Source of the DNA: Poriferisocius sp965200775 | Lineage (GTDB): Bacteria; Actinomycetota; Acidimicrobiia; Acidimicrobiales; Bin134 | Reading direction: 5' to 3' | Assembly (NCBI GenBank): GCA_965200775.1 | Contig: OZ241383.1 | Span: 1,550,001-1,614,000, forward strand | DNA length: 64,000 nt | Shown here: positions 26,421 through 35,067 of the stretch, piece by piece | Layout of the letters: each line of letters starts with the position of its first letter | Position numbering within the stretch: position 1 is the first letter of the stretch | Notes under the pieces: model-generated | Seen by the model: the letters and a program-made list of their open reading frames with translations, nothing else | Told to the model about the DNA's origin: nothing | The model's database searches: none | Position numbers and translations under genes: made by a program

Positions 26421-27863
26421 TCAGCCCGCAGGCTCGAACTGTTGCTCGTCGGCGTTCCACATCATCCTGATCAGGGGGGTGTCATCGGCATCGAACTTGC
26501 CCTCTCCGATTGAGGCCGCTGTCATGCCCGGCAACTCAATGGAACCGAGCGATGCTGCCGCTTCCCGGAAGGAATCGTTGGTGAGGTTGGGGCCGGCAGC
26601 GGTTGCGATGGCCACGAAAAGCCCCACCGCCTGGCAAGCCCGGGCGGCCAGGGAGAAGTTGTCCGGCTGGTCGGGGTCCATGGCCACGTTAACCAGTTCG
26701 ACGTTGCCGTCTTCATCTGTGATTTGTGCGTTGTTGTAGTTGTCCACGCACTCGGCCAGCAGCGGATCACCCGACTCCAGGATGGAGGTGAGCGTTGTCG
26801 GCGCGAACACGAGAAGGTCGGCGACAGCGGGGTCCACGCCGAAGTTGAGGAACTCGTCGCCTCCGTCCTCGCTGGTGATCATGGGTAGATCGACCCCCGC
26901 TCGGAGCAAGGCGGCTGCCATCAGCTCGGGGGACTGGATCGAGTACACGAGGTCGGCACCCTCATCAATGATCCGCTGGACGATCACATCGTGCTCGGCT
27001 TCGGCTGCGGGAACGTCGGACACCGCGGTCACCACGGTGACGGAGGAGACGGTTGCGCCGCCTGCCTCAAGGGCCTCGACCAGGGGATCGATGAACGCCT
27101 CCCCGGTGGCCAACGCGCTGACATGGACACTCTTGCCGTCCAAGAGTCCGGCATCGGCGGCGGCGGCGATCATGTTCCTCTGGATGCCCAGCGTGGTGGC
27201 CTCGGTGCCAAAGAGCAGCCCGTTTGAGCGGCTGATCGCCTCCTCGCTCACGTCGTTGGCGTTCACCGCGATGGTGTCGTTGAGTTCGGTGTAGCACAGC
27301 TCATTGTCCTCCCGAAGGAAACCCACGAAGGCGAAGACCTGTTCGTCCTCGACAAACCTGACGCACGCGGCATCGGCTTCGGCTGACCCGATCGCCTCGA
27401 CCGTCTCGAAGAATGGAACCAGCATCCGGCCGTTTACGCCGCCTGCGGCGTTGACCGTATCGATTGCCACCCGCCACTTCGAGATGAGATCACCCTGGTC
27501 GAACCCGAACATGGTTGCATCGATGGTGGCGACACCGATCCGGATCTCGGACTCGGTCACGCCCCTAAATGATGCGGTCAGGGGCTCGGGGGTCGGCTCG
27601 GGCTCCTCCTCAACCGGTTCGGGTTCGGGCTCGGGCTCCGCGGTTGGCGCCGGCTCGGGCTCCTCCTCAACCGGTTCGGGCTCGGGCTCCGCGGTTGGCG
27701 CCGGCTCTGCGCCGTCATCACCGGCGGGCGCCTGCTCGGTGGGCTCGCTGGTCGGCTGTTCGACTTGGACTTCGTCTCCGGTGGAGTCGGAGTCGGAGTC
27801 ATCGCCGCAACCGGCAACAAGGATGGAGAGGACGATGAACACGCCCATTAGTCGGTTGAACAT
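26421..27863 (-). CDS. Branched-chain-amino-acid-type ABC substrate-binding lipoprotein
   Basis: A 480-residue exported protein: signal helix with lipobox LVAGC (Cys19 from the chosen start), a long acidic Pro/Glu-repeat linker to about residue 90, then a LivJ-type Peripla_BP_6 domain (SEIRIGVATIDATMFGFDQG; NAAGGVNGRMLVPFFETV). The ATG at 27863 has GGAGG 5 nt upstream; the in-frame ATG at 27881 lies before that site and is rejected. It is divergent from the fused permease/ATPase genes and surely supplies their ligand-binding component. The ligand may be an amino acid, amide or other small polar molecule. Confidence 0.87.
   Translation of the reverse strand: MFNRLMGVFIVLSILVAGCGDDSDSDSTGDEVQVEQPTSEPTEQAPAGDDGAEPAPTAEPEPEPVEEEPEPAPTAEPEPEPEPVEEEPEPTPEPLTASFRGVTESEIRIGVATIDATMFGFDQGDLISKWRVAIDTVNAAGGVNGRMLVPFFETVEAIGSAEADAACVRFVEDEQVFAFVGFLREDNELCYTELNDTIAVNANDVSEEAISRSNGLLFGTEATTLGIQRNMIAAAADAGLLDGKSVHVSALATGEAFIDPLVEALEAGGATVSSVTVVTAVSDVPAAEAEHDVIVQRIIDEGADLVYSIQSPELMAAALLRAGVDLPMITSEDGGDEFLNFGVDPAVADLLVFAPTTLTSILESGDPLLAECVDNYNNAQITDEDGNVELVNVAMDPDQPDNFSLAARACQAVGLFVAIATAAGPNLTNDSFREAAASLGSIELPGMTAASIGEGKFDADDTPLIRMMWNADEQQFEPAG
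27601..27707. repeat. Minisatellite in the binding-protein linker
   Basis: Two copies of a unit beginning GGCTCCTCCTCAACCGGTTC lie at 27601-27657 (57 nt) and 27658-27707 (about 51 nt); the second lacks 6 nt. Both lengths are multiples of three and encode Glu/Pro-rich linker of the binding lipoprotein. Copy number could vary without breaking the frame. Confidence 0.85.
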
Positions 27864-27919
27864 GGGAACCTCCAATGCCAAAGGGCAACGTAGCGAAACA
27901 GCGCGGCAAGAACCGCTGG

Positions 27920-27995
27920 CGATTGTTTCGTAACATTTTCGATAACCCTATCCGACAATCGAAAAACTGTCTTTCCCGCTGGCTGCGGGTACTAT
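27920..27995. promoter_or_regulatory. Divergent promoter region of the fused transporter locus
   Basis: This 141-nt spacer is AT-rich compared with its surroundings. CGATTGT (27920-27926) and ACAATCG (27955-27961) form an inverted repeat with a 28-nt spacing. TACTAT at 27990-27995 is a good -10 box that would start the MFS-LivF mRNA within a few nt of its GTG at 28005. A TTGTCGG-N-TATCGA arrangement on the minus strand could serve the binding-protein gene. Confidence 0.45.
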
Positions 27996-28004
27996 CCCCC
28001 TGGA

Positions 28005-30239
28005 GTGGCCGACGAGACGACGACTGCCGACAGCACGAGTCAGAGCGCGGCCTCCACCCTGAGTTCCACCATCCTCGCCAATGAGGAAGCCCGGGCCAAG
28101 GCAGCCGAGGCGTCAAGACTCGATGTGATCTACGAGGATGCCGCGCTGCCCGGAGTGGGGGCCGAGGAGCTGAGCCTGCGCGACGGCCTCCGCCGTGGCG
28201 GGATGATCACTTTCGGCACGCTGGCGGCCATCGAGGCATTCGACGAGCTGGAAGGCGCTGCGCTCAGCGTGCTCGGCCCTGACATCGCCAGAACATTCGA
28301 CGTTTCCGACGGAACCATCACCTTCATCTCCGTGGCATCGGCCGCTTTCCTGGTGCTGGGCGCTGCTCCCATGGGCTGGTTGGCCGATCGCATGCGTCGA
28401 ACACCCATCGTGGCCATCGCCACCATCGTGTTCTCGTTCTTCTCCTTTGCCACCGGTCTAGCGGTGAGCGCCTTCATGCTCTTCTGGCTGCGGTTTGGGG
28501 CAGGCATCGCCAAAGCCAACAGCCTCACGATCCACCCGGCTCTCCTTGCCGACGCCTACCCGATAGCCATCCGGGGCCGTATGTACGCGCTGGAGAGAAG
28601 CATCTCTCGGGTCGCCGGAACCATCAGCCCGATCCTGGTCGGCGCGGTAGCCACCATTGCCGGAGGCGATGAGGGATGGCGCTGGGCGTACCTGCTTTTC
28701 AGCATTCCGATTGCGGTCATGGGGTTCTACGCCCTGCGCCTGCCGGAACCCGAACGGGGCCAATGGGAAAAGCGTGAAGTTCTCGGCGGGAGCCTGGAAG
28801 CCGATGACGACATCGACATCTCCGTCGAAGCCGCCTTCGCTCGCATCTGGCGCATCGACACCATCCGGTACATGACAATCGCGCTGGCCACACTGGGTTT
28901 TGCCCTGTTCCCGGCCAGCTCGATTGAGAGTTTCTTCCTCGAAGAGGAATTCGGCCTCGACGCATTGCAGCGCGGGCTGGCAACCTCCCCGACCGCGTTC
29001 GGACTTCTGCTCTTCCTTCCGTTCATCGGCACCAGATTCGACCGGACATTCAAGAGCGACCCCAACCGGGCTCTTCGCATCCTCGGATACCTCTTGTTCC
29101 CGCTCACCGTGACAGTGCCAATCCAGTACTTCATGCCCAACGTGTACCTGTTCGTGCTGCTGGCTGTGGTGAACGGCACGCTCCTCAGCGCTTCGTTTTC
29201 GATGATCGGACCAACGGTTCAGACGGTGCTCCCCTACCGCCTGCGCGGCACGGGAATGGCCATCATCATGTTCTTCATGTTCGCCATCGGCGCGGTGGGT
29301 GGGGGGTTCATCGCCTCCTTCCTCCAGGACGAAATCGGGGAACGGTCCACCATCATCACCATCACCGTTATTGCTATGCCGCTCGGTGCCTTCTACATCA
29401 TGCGGGGTGCAAGCCGGATGCGTCACGACCTGTCCCTGGTCGTGGCCGAACTCAAGGAAGAGGAAGAAGAGCACCAGCGCCGGTCTGCGTTGGGTGCCGA
29501 CATTCCTGCAGTCCAGCTTCACAACATCGACTTCAGCTACGGCTCGGTCCAGGTCTTGTTCGATCTCAGCTTCGAGGTGCAGAAAGGCGAAACCCTGGCG
29601 CTTCTGGGAACCAACGGCGCCGGCAAGTCCACCGCCCTGAAAGTGATCATGGGCTTGAACACACCCGAACGTGGCGTGGTACGCCTCGATGGCCGAACCA
29701 TCACCTTCGCCACACCGGAACAACGGGTCGCCATGGGCATTCAACTGTTGCCCGGGGGCGGGGGTGTGTTCCGTTCGATGACGATAGGCGACAACATCCT
29801 GGTCGGCGCCGGACCGTACCGTCGTGACCCCGCCGCCCTCAACGAGAGGCTCGGCTACGTCTTCGATCTGTTCCCCGAACTGAAGGAACGCCAAGGCGAA
29901 CCTGCCGGCGACCTGTCGGGAGGGCAGCAGCAGATGCTCGCCCTGGCCCGGGTCATGCTCCACCAACCCGAGGTATTGCTCATCGACGAGCTGACCCTCG
30001 GACTGGCACCGAGCGTTGTGGCCGACCTTCTCGAGCTCATCGAATCCCTCAAGGACGCAGGGCAAACCATGATCATCGTCGAGCAGTCGCTCAACGTCGC
30101 CCTGGCGATTGCCGAGCGTGCGATCTTCCTGGAAAAGGGCGAAGTGCGATTTGAGGGGCAGATCGCAGAGCTGGCCGAGCGGGAGGATATAGCCCGGGCT
30201 GTTTTCCTGGGTGAAGACGGGGTGGAAGGGCCGGGTTAG
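28005..30239 (+). CDS. MFS permease fused to LivF-type ABC ATPase
   Basis: One 744-residue chain joins two transporter superfamilies. Residues about 65-480 form a major facilitator domain with about 12 helices and the loop-2/3 motif GWLADRMRRTP (about 124-134). Residues about 500-740 form a complete LivF-like ATPase: LLGTNGAGKST (Walker A, about 536-546), LSGGQQQMLAL signature, LLIDELTLGLAPS Walker B region and switch IVEQS. The GTG start follows a TACTAT box by 9 nt. It is 9 nt upstream of the LivHMG fusion. The ATPase should pair with the LivG domain of that protein; the MFS part may be an extra route or a sensor. Confidence 0.9.
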   Translation: MADETTTADSTSQSAASTLSSTILANEEARAKAAEASRLDVIYEDAALPGVGAEELSLRDGLRRGGMITFGTLAAIEAFDELEGAALSVLGPDIARTFDVSDGTITFISVASAAFLVLGAAPMGWLADRMRRTPIVAIATIVFSFFSFATGLAVSAFMLFWLRFGAGIAKANSLTIHPALLADAYPIAIRGRMYALERSISRVAGTISPILVGAVATIAGGDEGWRWAYLLFSIPIAVMGFYALRLPEPERGQWEKREVLGGSLEADDDIDISVEAAFARIWRIDTIRYMTIALATLGFALFPASSIESFFLEEEFGLDALQRGLATSPTAFGLLLFLPFIGTRFDRTFKSDPNRALRILGYLLFPLTVTVPIQYFMPNVYLFVLLAVVNGTLLSASFSMIGPTVQTVLPYRLRGTGMAIIMFFMFAIGAVGGGFIASFLQDEIGERSTIITITVIAMPLGAFYIMRGASRMRHDLSLVVAELKEEEEEHQRRSALGADIPAVQLHNIDFSYGSVQVLFDLSFEVQKGETLALLGTNGAGKSTALKVIMGLNTPERGVVRLDGRTITFATPEQRVAMGIQLLPGGGGVFRSMTIGDNILVGAGPYRRDPAALNERLGYVFDLFPELKERQGEPAGDLSGGQQQMLALARVMLHQPEVLLIDELTLGLAPSVVADLLELIESLKDAGQTMIIVEQSLNVALAIAERAIFLEKGEVRFEGQIAELAEREDIARAVFLGEDGVEGPG

Positions 30240-30248
30240 CAGCGCGCC

Positions 30249-33200
30249 GTGTTCTCGACGATTGTCGCGGTAAGTCGGATCACCCCACAGGTGATGTTCA
30301 ACGGTGCGGTGTCCGGTGCGGTCATCGGCCTGCTGGCAATGGGAATCGTGCTGGTATTCCGCTCAACGAAGGTGATCAACTTCGCCGTCGGCAATCTCGG
30401 CCTGATCGGCGGTGTGCTCTTCCCCCTGCTGGTCCTTCAGTACAACTTTCCCTTTTGGGTAGCGGTACCGATCATCCTGGTCATCGGTGCCGCTGTAGGC
30501 GGCATCGTCGAGCTTGCCATCATCCGGCGGCTGTTCCAGTCGCCCCGGGTGATCGTGTTGGTGGCAACGGTTGGTATTGCCCAGCTCTGTCAGGTGATTC
30601 CCCTCACCTATCCGGCCCTTGATGTCGGAGGGGCTCGACGGTATCCGGTGGCGACCTCAAGCCGGTGGCAGCTTTTCGACGGGGTGGCCATCAGCGAAAC
30701 GCAGCTCTGGACGATGCTTGCTGCTCCCGTCGCCATCGCTGCCCTGGGATGGGTGTGGCTCGCGCTTCGACCGCCGGACTCCCGAAACGGCCGGCGATCC
30801 GTGTGGATTCGGATATGGGCTGTCGGGTTGGTGGCAAACGGCGCGGCGCTCGCGCTCGGGGCGGCCGGCGCGGAGCCGAAGGGGATCCGCCTATCCGGAC
30901 CGCAGCTCTCGATCCTGGTGGTGGTGCCGCTGGTGGCCCTGGTCCTGGTGGTGGTTTTGAACCGGACATGGTTCGGCCGTCACGTGGCCGCAGCGTCCGA
31001 GAATGCCGAACTCTCCCGGCTTGCCGGAGTTAACCCCAAGATCGTCTCCACAGCCGTCTGGGTGCTGGCCGGGCTTCTCTCCACCATCGCCATCGTGTTG
31101 CTCTCCGGGCAGAGCGGCAGCGCTTCCGGAGCCATAAGCCTGGGTCCGTTGACGCTGGCCCGGGCCATGGTCGCAGCCGCGATCGCGGGGATGACCTCGC
31201 TTTCAAGAGCCGCCATCGCGGGCGTGTACCTGGGTGTGGTCGAGGCGACCATCCGGTTCAACTTCCTCGACCGGCCCGGACTGTTCGACTTCCTGCTTCT
31301 GATCGCCGTTCTCGGAGCGGTGGCGGTGCAGCAAGCCCATAAGCAGCCGAACGAATCCTTCTCCTTCACCCCGAAGGTCCCTCAAATCCCCAGCCACCTC
31401 CGGCAGATCTGGTGGGTCCGCAACATGAATCAAATCGGCTTCGGCATCGGGCTGATCATCTTGATCCTGCTGCCGCTCGTCATCACCCAGCCAAGCCGCC
31501 ACCTCATCTACGCATCGATCCTGATCTTTGCGCTGTGCGCCAGCTCCCTGACCGTCATCACCGGCTGGGCGGGACAGGTTTCGCTGGCGCAGATGAGCCT
31601 CGCCGGCCTCGGGGCGCTGTTCGCCACGGCCTTGGTTCGCGGTCTCGAGATGGACTTTTGGTTCATCGACTTCGATTGGCCCGGCATTCCCTTCGCCTTG
31701 GCCGTGTTCATCGCTCCCGCCTTTTCTGCCCTTGTGGCCACCCTCATCGGTATCGGCGCTCTCCGGATCCAGGGGCTCATGCTGGCCGTAACGACGCTGG
31801 TCCTGGCGCTGGCCTCATCGCTCTACATCTTCCGGCGCCCTTTCTTCAGCGACGGCTATGCAAACACCGTCCCCTTCCTTCGGGGCGACATCCTCGGGAT
31901 CGACCTCAAGAGCCAGCGCGCCTACTACTACTTCAGCCTGGCGATTCTGGCTGTCGTGCTTCTTGTGTTGTCGCGGCTGCGCCGGTCGGGAGTTGGCCGG
32001 GGGACCATCGCGGTCCGAGACAACACAGACGCAGCATCGGCCTACACCGTCAACCCAACCCGCATGAAGCTGGCCGCCTTCTCGTGGGCCGGTGGCATTG
32101 CCGGACTCGGCGGAGCGGTGCTTGCCGGCTTGGCCCAAAACGTCCCCCTTGCCGAGAGGTTCTTCACCGTTGACGACTCGATCCGGCTTGTCGGAATCGT
32201 CGTGGTCGGTGGCCTCGGAACGATCATCGGACCGGTGCTCGGTGCGCTATGGATCGAGGGACTCCCCGCTCTGTTCGGCGAGAGCACGGTGGTGCCCCTG
32301 TTCACTTCGAGCATCGGGCTCCTCTTGGTTGTTATGTACTTTCCCGGCGGCCTCGTCCAGATCGGCTACTCCTGGCGGTCAACAGCACTCAGGTGGGCCG
32401 AAGCCCGATACGGCCTGTCGGCTCCTTCAACGGGCAGGGGTGCCACGGCTCGGCTGCCGGCATCTGGCCGGCAACGGGGCGACATCATCCCGGCCGTGCT
32501 GGAAACCGAAGACCTGTCGGTGGCGTTCGGGGGGAACAAGGCGCTGAACGGCGCCTCGCTGTCGATCCCCGAGGGCCGCATCGTCGGTCTCATAGGCACC
32601 AACGGGGCCGGGAAGTCGACGTTCATGAACGCGGTCGGCGGGTTTGTTCCTTCAACCGGAGCAGTGAGGCTCAGCGGAACCGAAATAGGCCGCCTTGCCC
32701 CCCACCGCCGTGCCCTGCTCGGGCTGGGTCGAACCTTTCAGGGAGCAACCTTGTTCCCCGAACTCACGGTGCGCGAGACGGTGCAGGTGGCGCTCGAGGC
32801 CCGGCAGCGAACTCCGATTCTGGCCACGGCAGCCTGCCTCCCGCCCTCGAGGCGGGTCTCTCGCGCCCAGCGGAGCGCTTCCAACGACATCATCGACTTC
32901 CTCGGACTCGGCCATTACGCCGACGCCTACATCAGCGACCTCTCGACCGGGACACGGCGAATCGTCGAGCTGGGCGGCCTTCTAGCCCTGGACGCGCACC
33001 TTCTCTGCCTTGATGAGCCCACCGCCGGCGTTGCCCAGCGCGAGGCCGAGGCGTTCGACCCCCTGCTGGTGAGCCTGAACAGCGAACTCGGGGCTTCGAT
33101 GCTGATAATCGAGCACGACATGCCGTTGATAATGAGCGTAAGCCACCATGTGTACTGCCTTGAGGCGGGACGGGTGATCGCCGACGGCAGCCCTGATGCT

Positions 33201-33275
33201 GTGCGTTCCGACCCTCTCGTCGTTGCCGGCTATCTCGGTGTCGACGATCGAGCCATCGCCCGATCCGACCTGTGA
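30249..33275 (+). CDS. LivH-LivM-LivG fused ABC importer (permease-permease-ATPase)
   Basis: A 1008-residue chain holding three normally separate subunits: a LivH-type permease (about 15-365; STKVINFAVGNLGLIGGVLF), a LivM-type permease (about 395-705; ITGWAGQVSLAQMSLAGLGA) and a LivG-type ATPase (about 745-1000; LIGTNGAGKSTFMNAVGG, Walker B LLCLDEPTAGV, IIEHDM switch). The ABC signature is degenerate (LSTGTRRIVEL in place of LSGGQ). The start is GTG at 30249. With the MFS-LivF fusion and the divergent lipoprotein, a complete branched-chain-type importer is encoded by three genes. Confidence 0.9.
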   Translation: MFSTIVAVSRITPQVMFNGAVSGAVIGLLAMGIVLVFRSTKVINFAVGNLGLIGGVLFPLLVLQYNFPFWVAVPIILVIGAAVGGIVELAIIRRLFQSPRVIVLVATVGIAQLCQVIPLTYPALDVGGARRYPVATSSRWQLFDGVAISETQLWTMLAAPVAIAALGWVWLALRPPDSRNGRRSVWIRIWAVGLVANGAALALGAAGAEPKGIRLSGPQLSILVVVPLVALVLVVVLNRTWFGRHVAAASENAELSRLAGVNPKIVSTAVWVLAGLLSTIAIVLLSGQSGSASGAISLGPLTLARAMVAAAIAGMTSLSRAAIAGVYLGVVEATIRFNFLDRPGLFDFLLLIAVLGAVAVQQAHKQPNESFSFTPKVPQIPSHLRQIWWVRNMNQIGFGIGLIILILLPLVITQPSRHLIYASILIFALCASSLTVITGWAGQVSLAQMSLAGLGALFATALVRGLEMDFWFIDFDWPGIPFALAVFIAPAFSALVATLIGIGALRIQGLMLAVTTLVLALASSLYIFRRPFFSDGYANTVPFLRGDILGIDLKSQRAYYYFSLAILAVVLLVLSRLRRSGVGRGTIAVRDNTDAASAYTVNPTRMKLAAFSWAGGIAGLGGAVLAGLAQNVPLAERFFTVDDSIRLVGIVVVGGLGTIIGPVLGALWIEGLPALFGESTVVPLFTSSIGLLLVVMYFPGGLVQIGYSWRSTALRWAEARYGLSAPSTGRGATARLPASGRQRGDIIPAVLETEDLSVAFGGNKALNGASLSIPEGRIVGLIGTNGAGKSTFMNAVGGFVPSTGAVRLSGTEIGRLAPHRRALLGLGRTFQGATLFPELTVRETVQVALEARQRTPILATAACLPPSRRVSRAQRSASNDIIDFLGLGHYADAYISDLSTGTRRIVELGGLLALDAHLLCLDEPTAGVAQREAEAFDPLLVSLNSELGASMLIIEHDMPLIMSVSHHVYCLEAGRVIADGSPDAVRSDPLVVAGYLGVDDRAIARSDL

Positions 33276-34123
33276 CCACCAAGAAGACCAACCCGAGACC
33301 AACCATGCCACCGTCACACCGCAACTCCAGCGTCGATGAGAACGAGACCGAGGAACCGCTCCTTCCTCGTCGTGTCCTGCGTTTTGACGGTGCCATCAAC
33401 GTTCGAGACCTCGGAGGTGTGGCCACGGCAAGCGGCCAACCGGTGCGGTTCGGCCTCGCTTACCGATCCGACGAACTGGCCGAACTCAGCGCTGTCGACC
33501 TGGCCGAGCTTGAGGAGCGCTCGGTGCGAACGGTGGTTGACCTCAGGAGTTCTGATGAGGCCGCAGCACGGCCTTCGAGGCTTCCCCGAGGCGCCACGGT
33601 GGTGCTCTCCCCGTTCCCACCGGGAGACAGGACCGCGGCAGAAGTGATTGAGACGCTTATAGCCGGGGCGTTGACCCCCGAGCAGGGCCACCAGATCCTC
33701 CTTGATTCCTACCACCACAACGTCGTAGCCGGCGGCCCGGCGATGGCAACGGTGATCCGTTCGATCATCCATGACCCTCCCGTCCTGTTTCATTGTGCTG
33801 GAGGCAAGGACCGAACCGGGGTGGTGGCCGCAGTCATCCTGGCGCTGCTGGGGGTGGACCGGCTTCACATCATCGAGGACTACATGCTGACCAACGATCG
33901 GTTGAACGAACCAGCCGGCACGTTCCAGCTCAAGCTGGCCGACTTCCCCGAGGAGGCACGCGAAGTTCTGATCACGATGGGAATGGCGAGGCCCGACTAC
34001 ATCCAACTCGCGCTCGATGTCATCGACAACGAATACGGGGGCATCGACGCTTACGCCCGGAATCAGATCTCGCTCACCCGAGCTGAGGTTGACGCCCTGC
34101 GGAAGCTCCTGCTGTCCCGGTAG
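33272..34123 (+). CDS. Tyrosine-specific protein phosphatase, Y_phosphatase3 type (B)
   Basis: A 283-residue phosphatase with INVRDLGGVATASGQPVRFG near the N-terminus and the P-loop HCAGGKDRTG (about residues 174-183), the canonical HCxxGKDR form of MptpB-like enzymes. The GTG start overlaps the LivHMG stop (GTGA), so it is translationally coupled to the transporter. It is homologous to the phosphatase at 25519 but clearly diverged. This class is thought to act on phosphotyrosine or phosphoinositides; here it might act on a transported phosphorylated compound or on transporter regulation, an inference from context. Confidence 0.87.
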   Translation: MTTKKTNPRPTMPPSHRNSSVDENETEEPLLPRRVLRFDGAINVRDLGGVATASGQPVRFGLAYRSDELAELSAVDLAELEERSVRTVVDLRSSDEAAARPSRLPRGATVVLSPFPPGDRTAAEVIETLIAGALTPEQGHQILLDSYHHNVVAGGPAMATVIRSIIHDPPVLFHCAGGKDRTGVVAAVILALLGVDRLHIIEDYMLTNDRLNEPAGTFQLKLADFPEEAREVLITMGMARPDYIQLALDVIDNEYGGIDAYARNQISLTRAEVDALRKLLLSR

Positions 34124-34138
34124 GGGCCTGTTGCCTGG

Positions 34139-35035
34139 TCACCCCGCGGGCTGCGTCGGGCTGAGCCGGTGTTCGGCGATCGTGTCGCTCCACAATTCCT
34201 GGGCGGCTCGGGCCCGCTCGGGTCGCAGCCGGGCAACCACCACGAATAGCGCATCGACCACCGCAAGGTGGGCCAGGCGACTCGAGACAGCAGCAATTCG
34301 GAACTCCGACTCCGTCCCACCCGCCAGGAGAACGTGGTCAACCTCCCCGGCCAGCGGCGACCGGGAGAAAGTGGTTATCGCCACCGTCCGTGCGCCACCG
34401 TCGGCGGCGGCCCTCACTCCGTTCAGGGTCTCCCGGGTGGCCCCCGAGTGGCTGATCGCTACCGCAACATCCCCGGGCCTGAGGAACCGGGCTGCCGTAT
34501 GCTGCATGTGGGAGTCGTGGTGAAACTCGGCTTGTTGACCTAACGTCCGGAAGCGGTACGCCGCATCGAACGCCACAGCAGCGCTCGCCCCGATACCCAG
34601 GAACATGATCGAGCGGGCGCCACCGAGTCGTTGAGCCACTGCATTGAAGGTGGTCTTGTCCAAGGTGTGCTGGGAGTGGCTGATTGCATCAACGGTGGAG
34701 GCCAGGACTTTGGACAAAACCGCCTCGCTGTCGCCGGCCTCTACAGACGGCCCGGCGATGCTGCCGACACTCCCTTCTGCCGCAAGCCGGAGCTTCAAGT
34801 CCTGAAAGCCGCGAAACCCGAGTTCCTGGCAGAGGCGCACGATGGTTGACATGGAAGTGCCGGTGCGTTGTGCGAGGTCTGACACCGAAAGCCGCACCAC
34901 CAACGCTGGGTCGGCCAGGATCTCCTCCGCCACCACCGCCAGTTTTGGCGTCAGGCTGGGGAGCAGGCTCCGCAAATGATTGGTGGGCGGGATGTCAGCG
35001 GTAGAGGGGCTTTCGTGCTCGTTCAACCTCACCAT
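34139..35035 (-). CDS. RpiR/MurR-family transcriptional regulator
   Basis: A 298-residue regulator with an N-terminal HTH_6 domain (about 25-95; SVSDLAQRTGTSMSTIVRLC, then QELGFRGFQDLKLRL) and a C-terminal SIS domain (about 125-260; RSIMFLGIGASAAVAFDAAY, AISHSGATRETL) that normally binds a phosphosugar. AGGAGG directly abuts the ATG at 35035, so initiation at the GTG (35032) or TTG (35026) is equally possible. It converges on the phosphatase gene with a 15-nt gap and lies just downstream of an SDR and a VOC gene on its own strand. Its target is unknown; the transporter or the SDR/VOC pair are candidates. Confidence 0.85.
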   Translation of the reverse strand: MVRLNEHESPSTADIPPTNHLRSLLPSLTPKLAVVAEEILADPALVVRLSVSDLAQRTGTSMSTIVRLCQELGFRGFQDLKLRLAAEGSVGSIAGPSVEAGDSEAVLSKVLASTVDAISHSQHTLDKTTFNAVAQRLGGARSIMFLGIGASAAVAFDAAYRFRTLGQQAEFHHDSHMQHTAARFLRPGDVAVAISHSGATRETLNGVRAAADGGARTVAITTFSRSPLAGEVDHVLLAGGTESEFRIAAVSSRLAHLAVVDALFVVVARLRPERARAAQELWSDTIAEHRLSPTQPAG

Positions 35036-35067
35036 CCTCCTAGTGGGGCAGATACCGGTTGCAGCGG

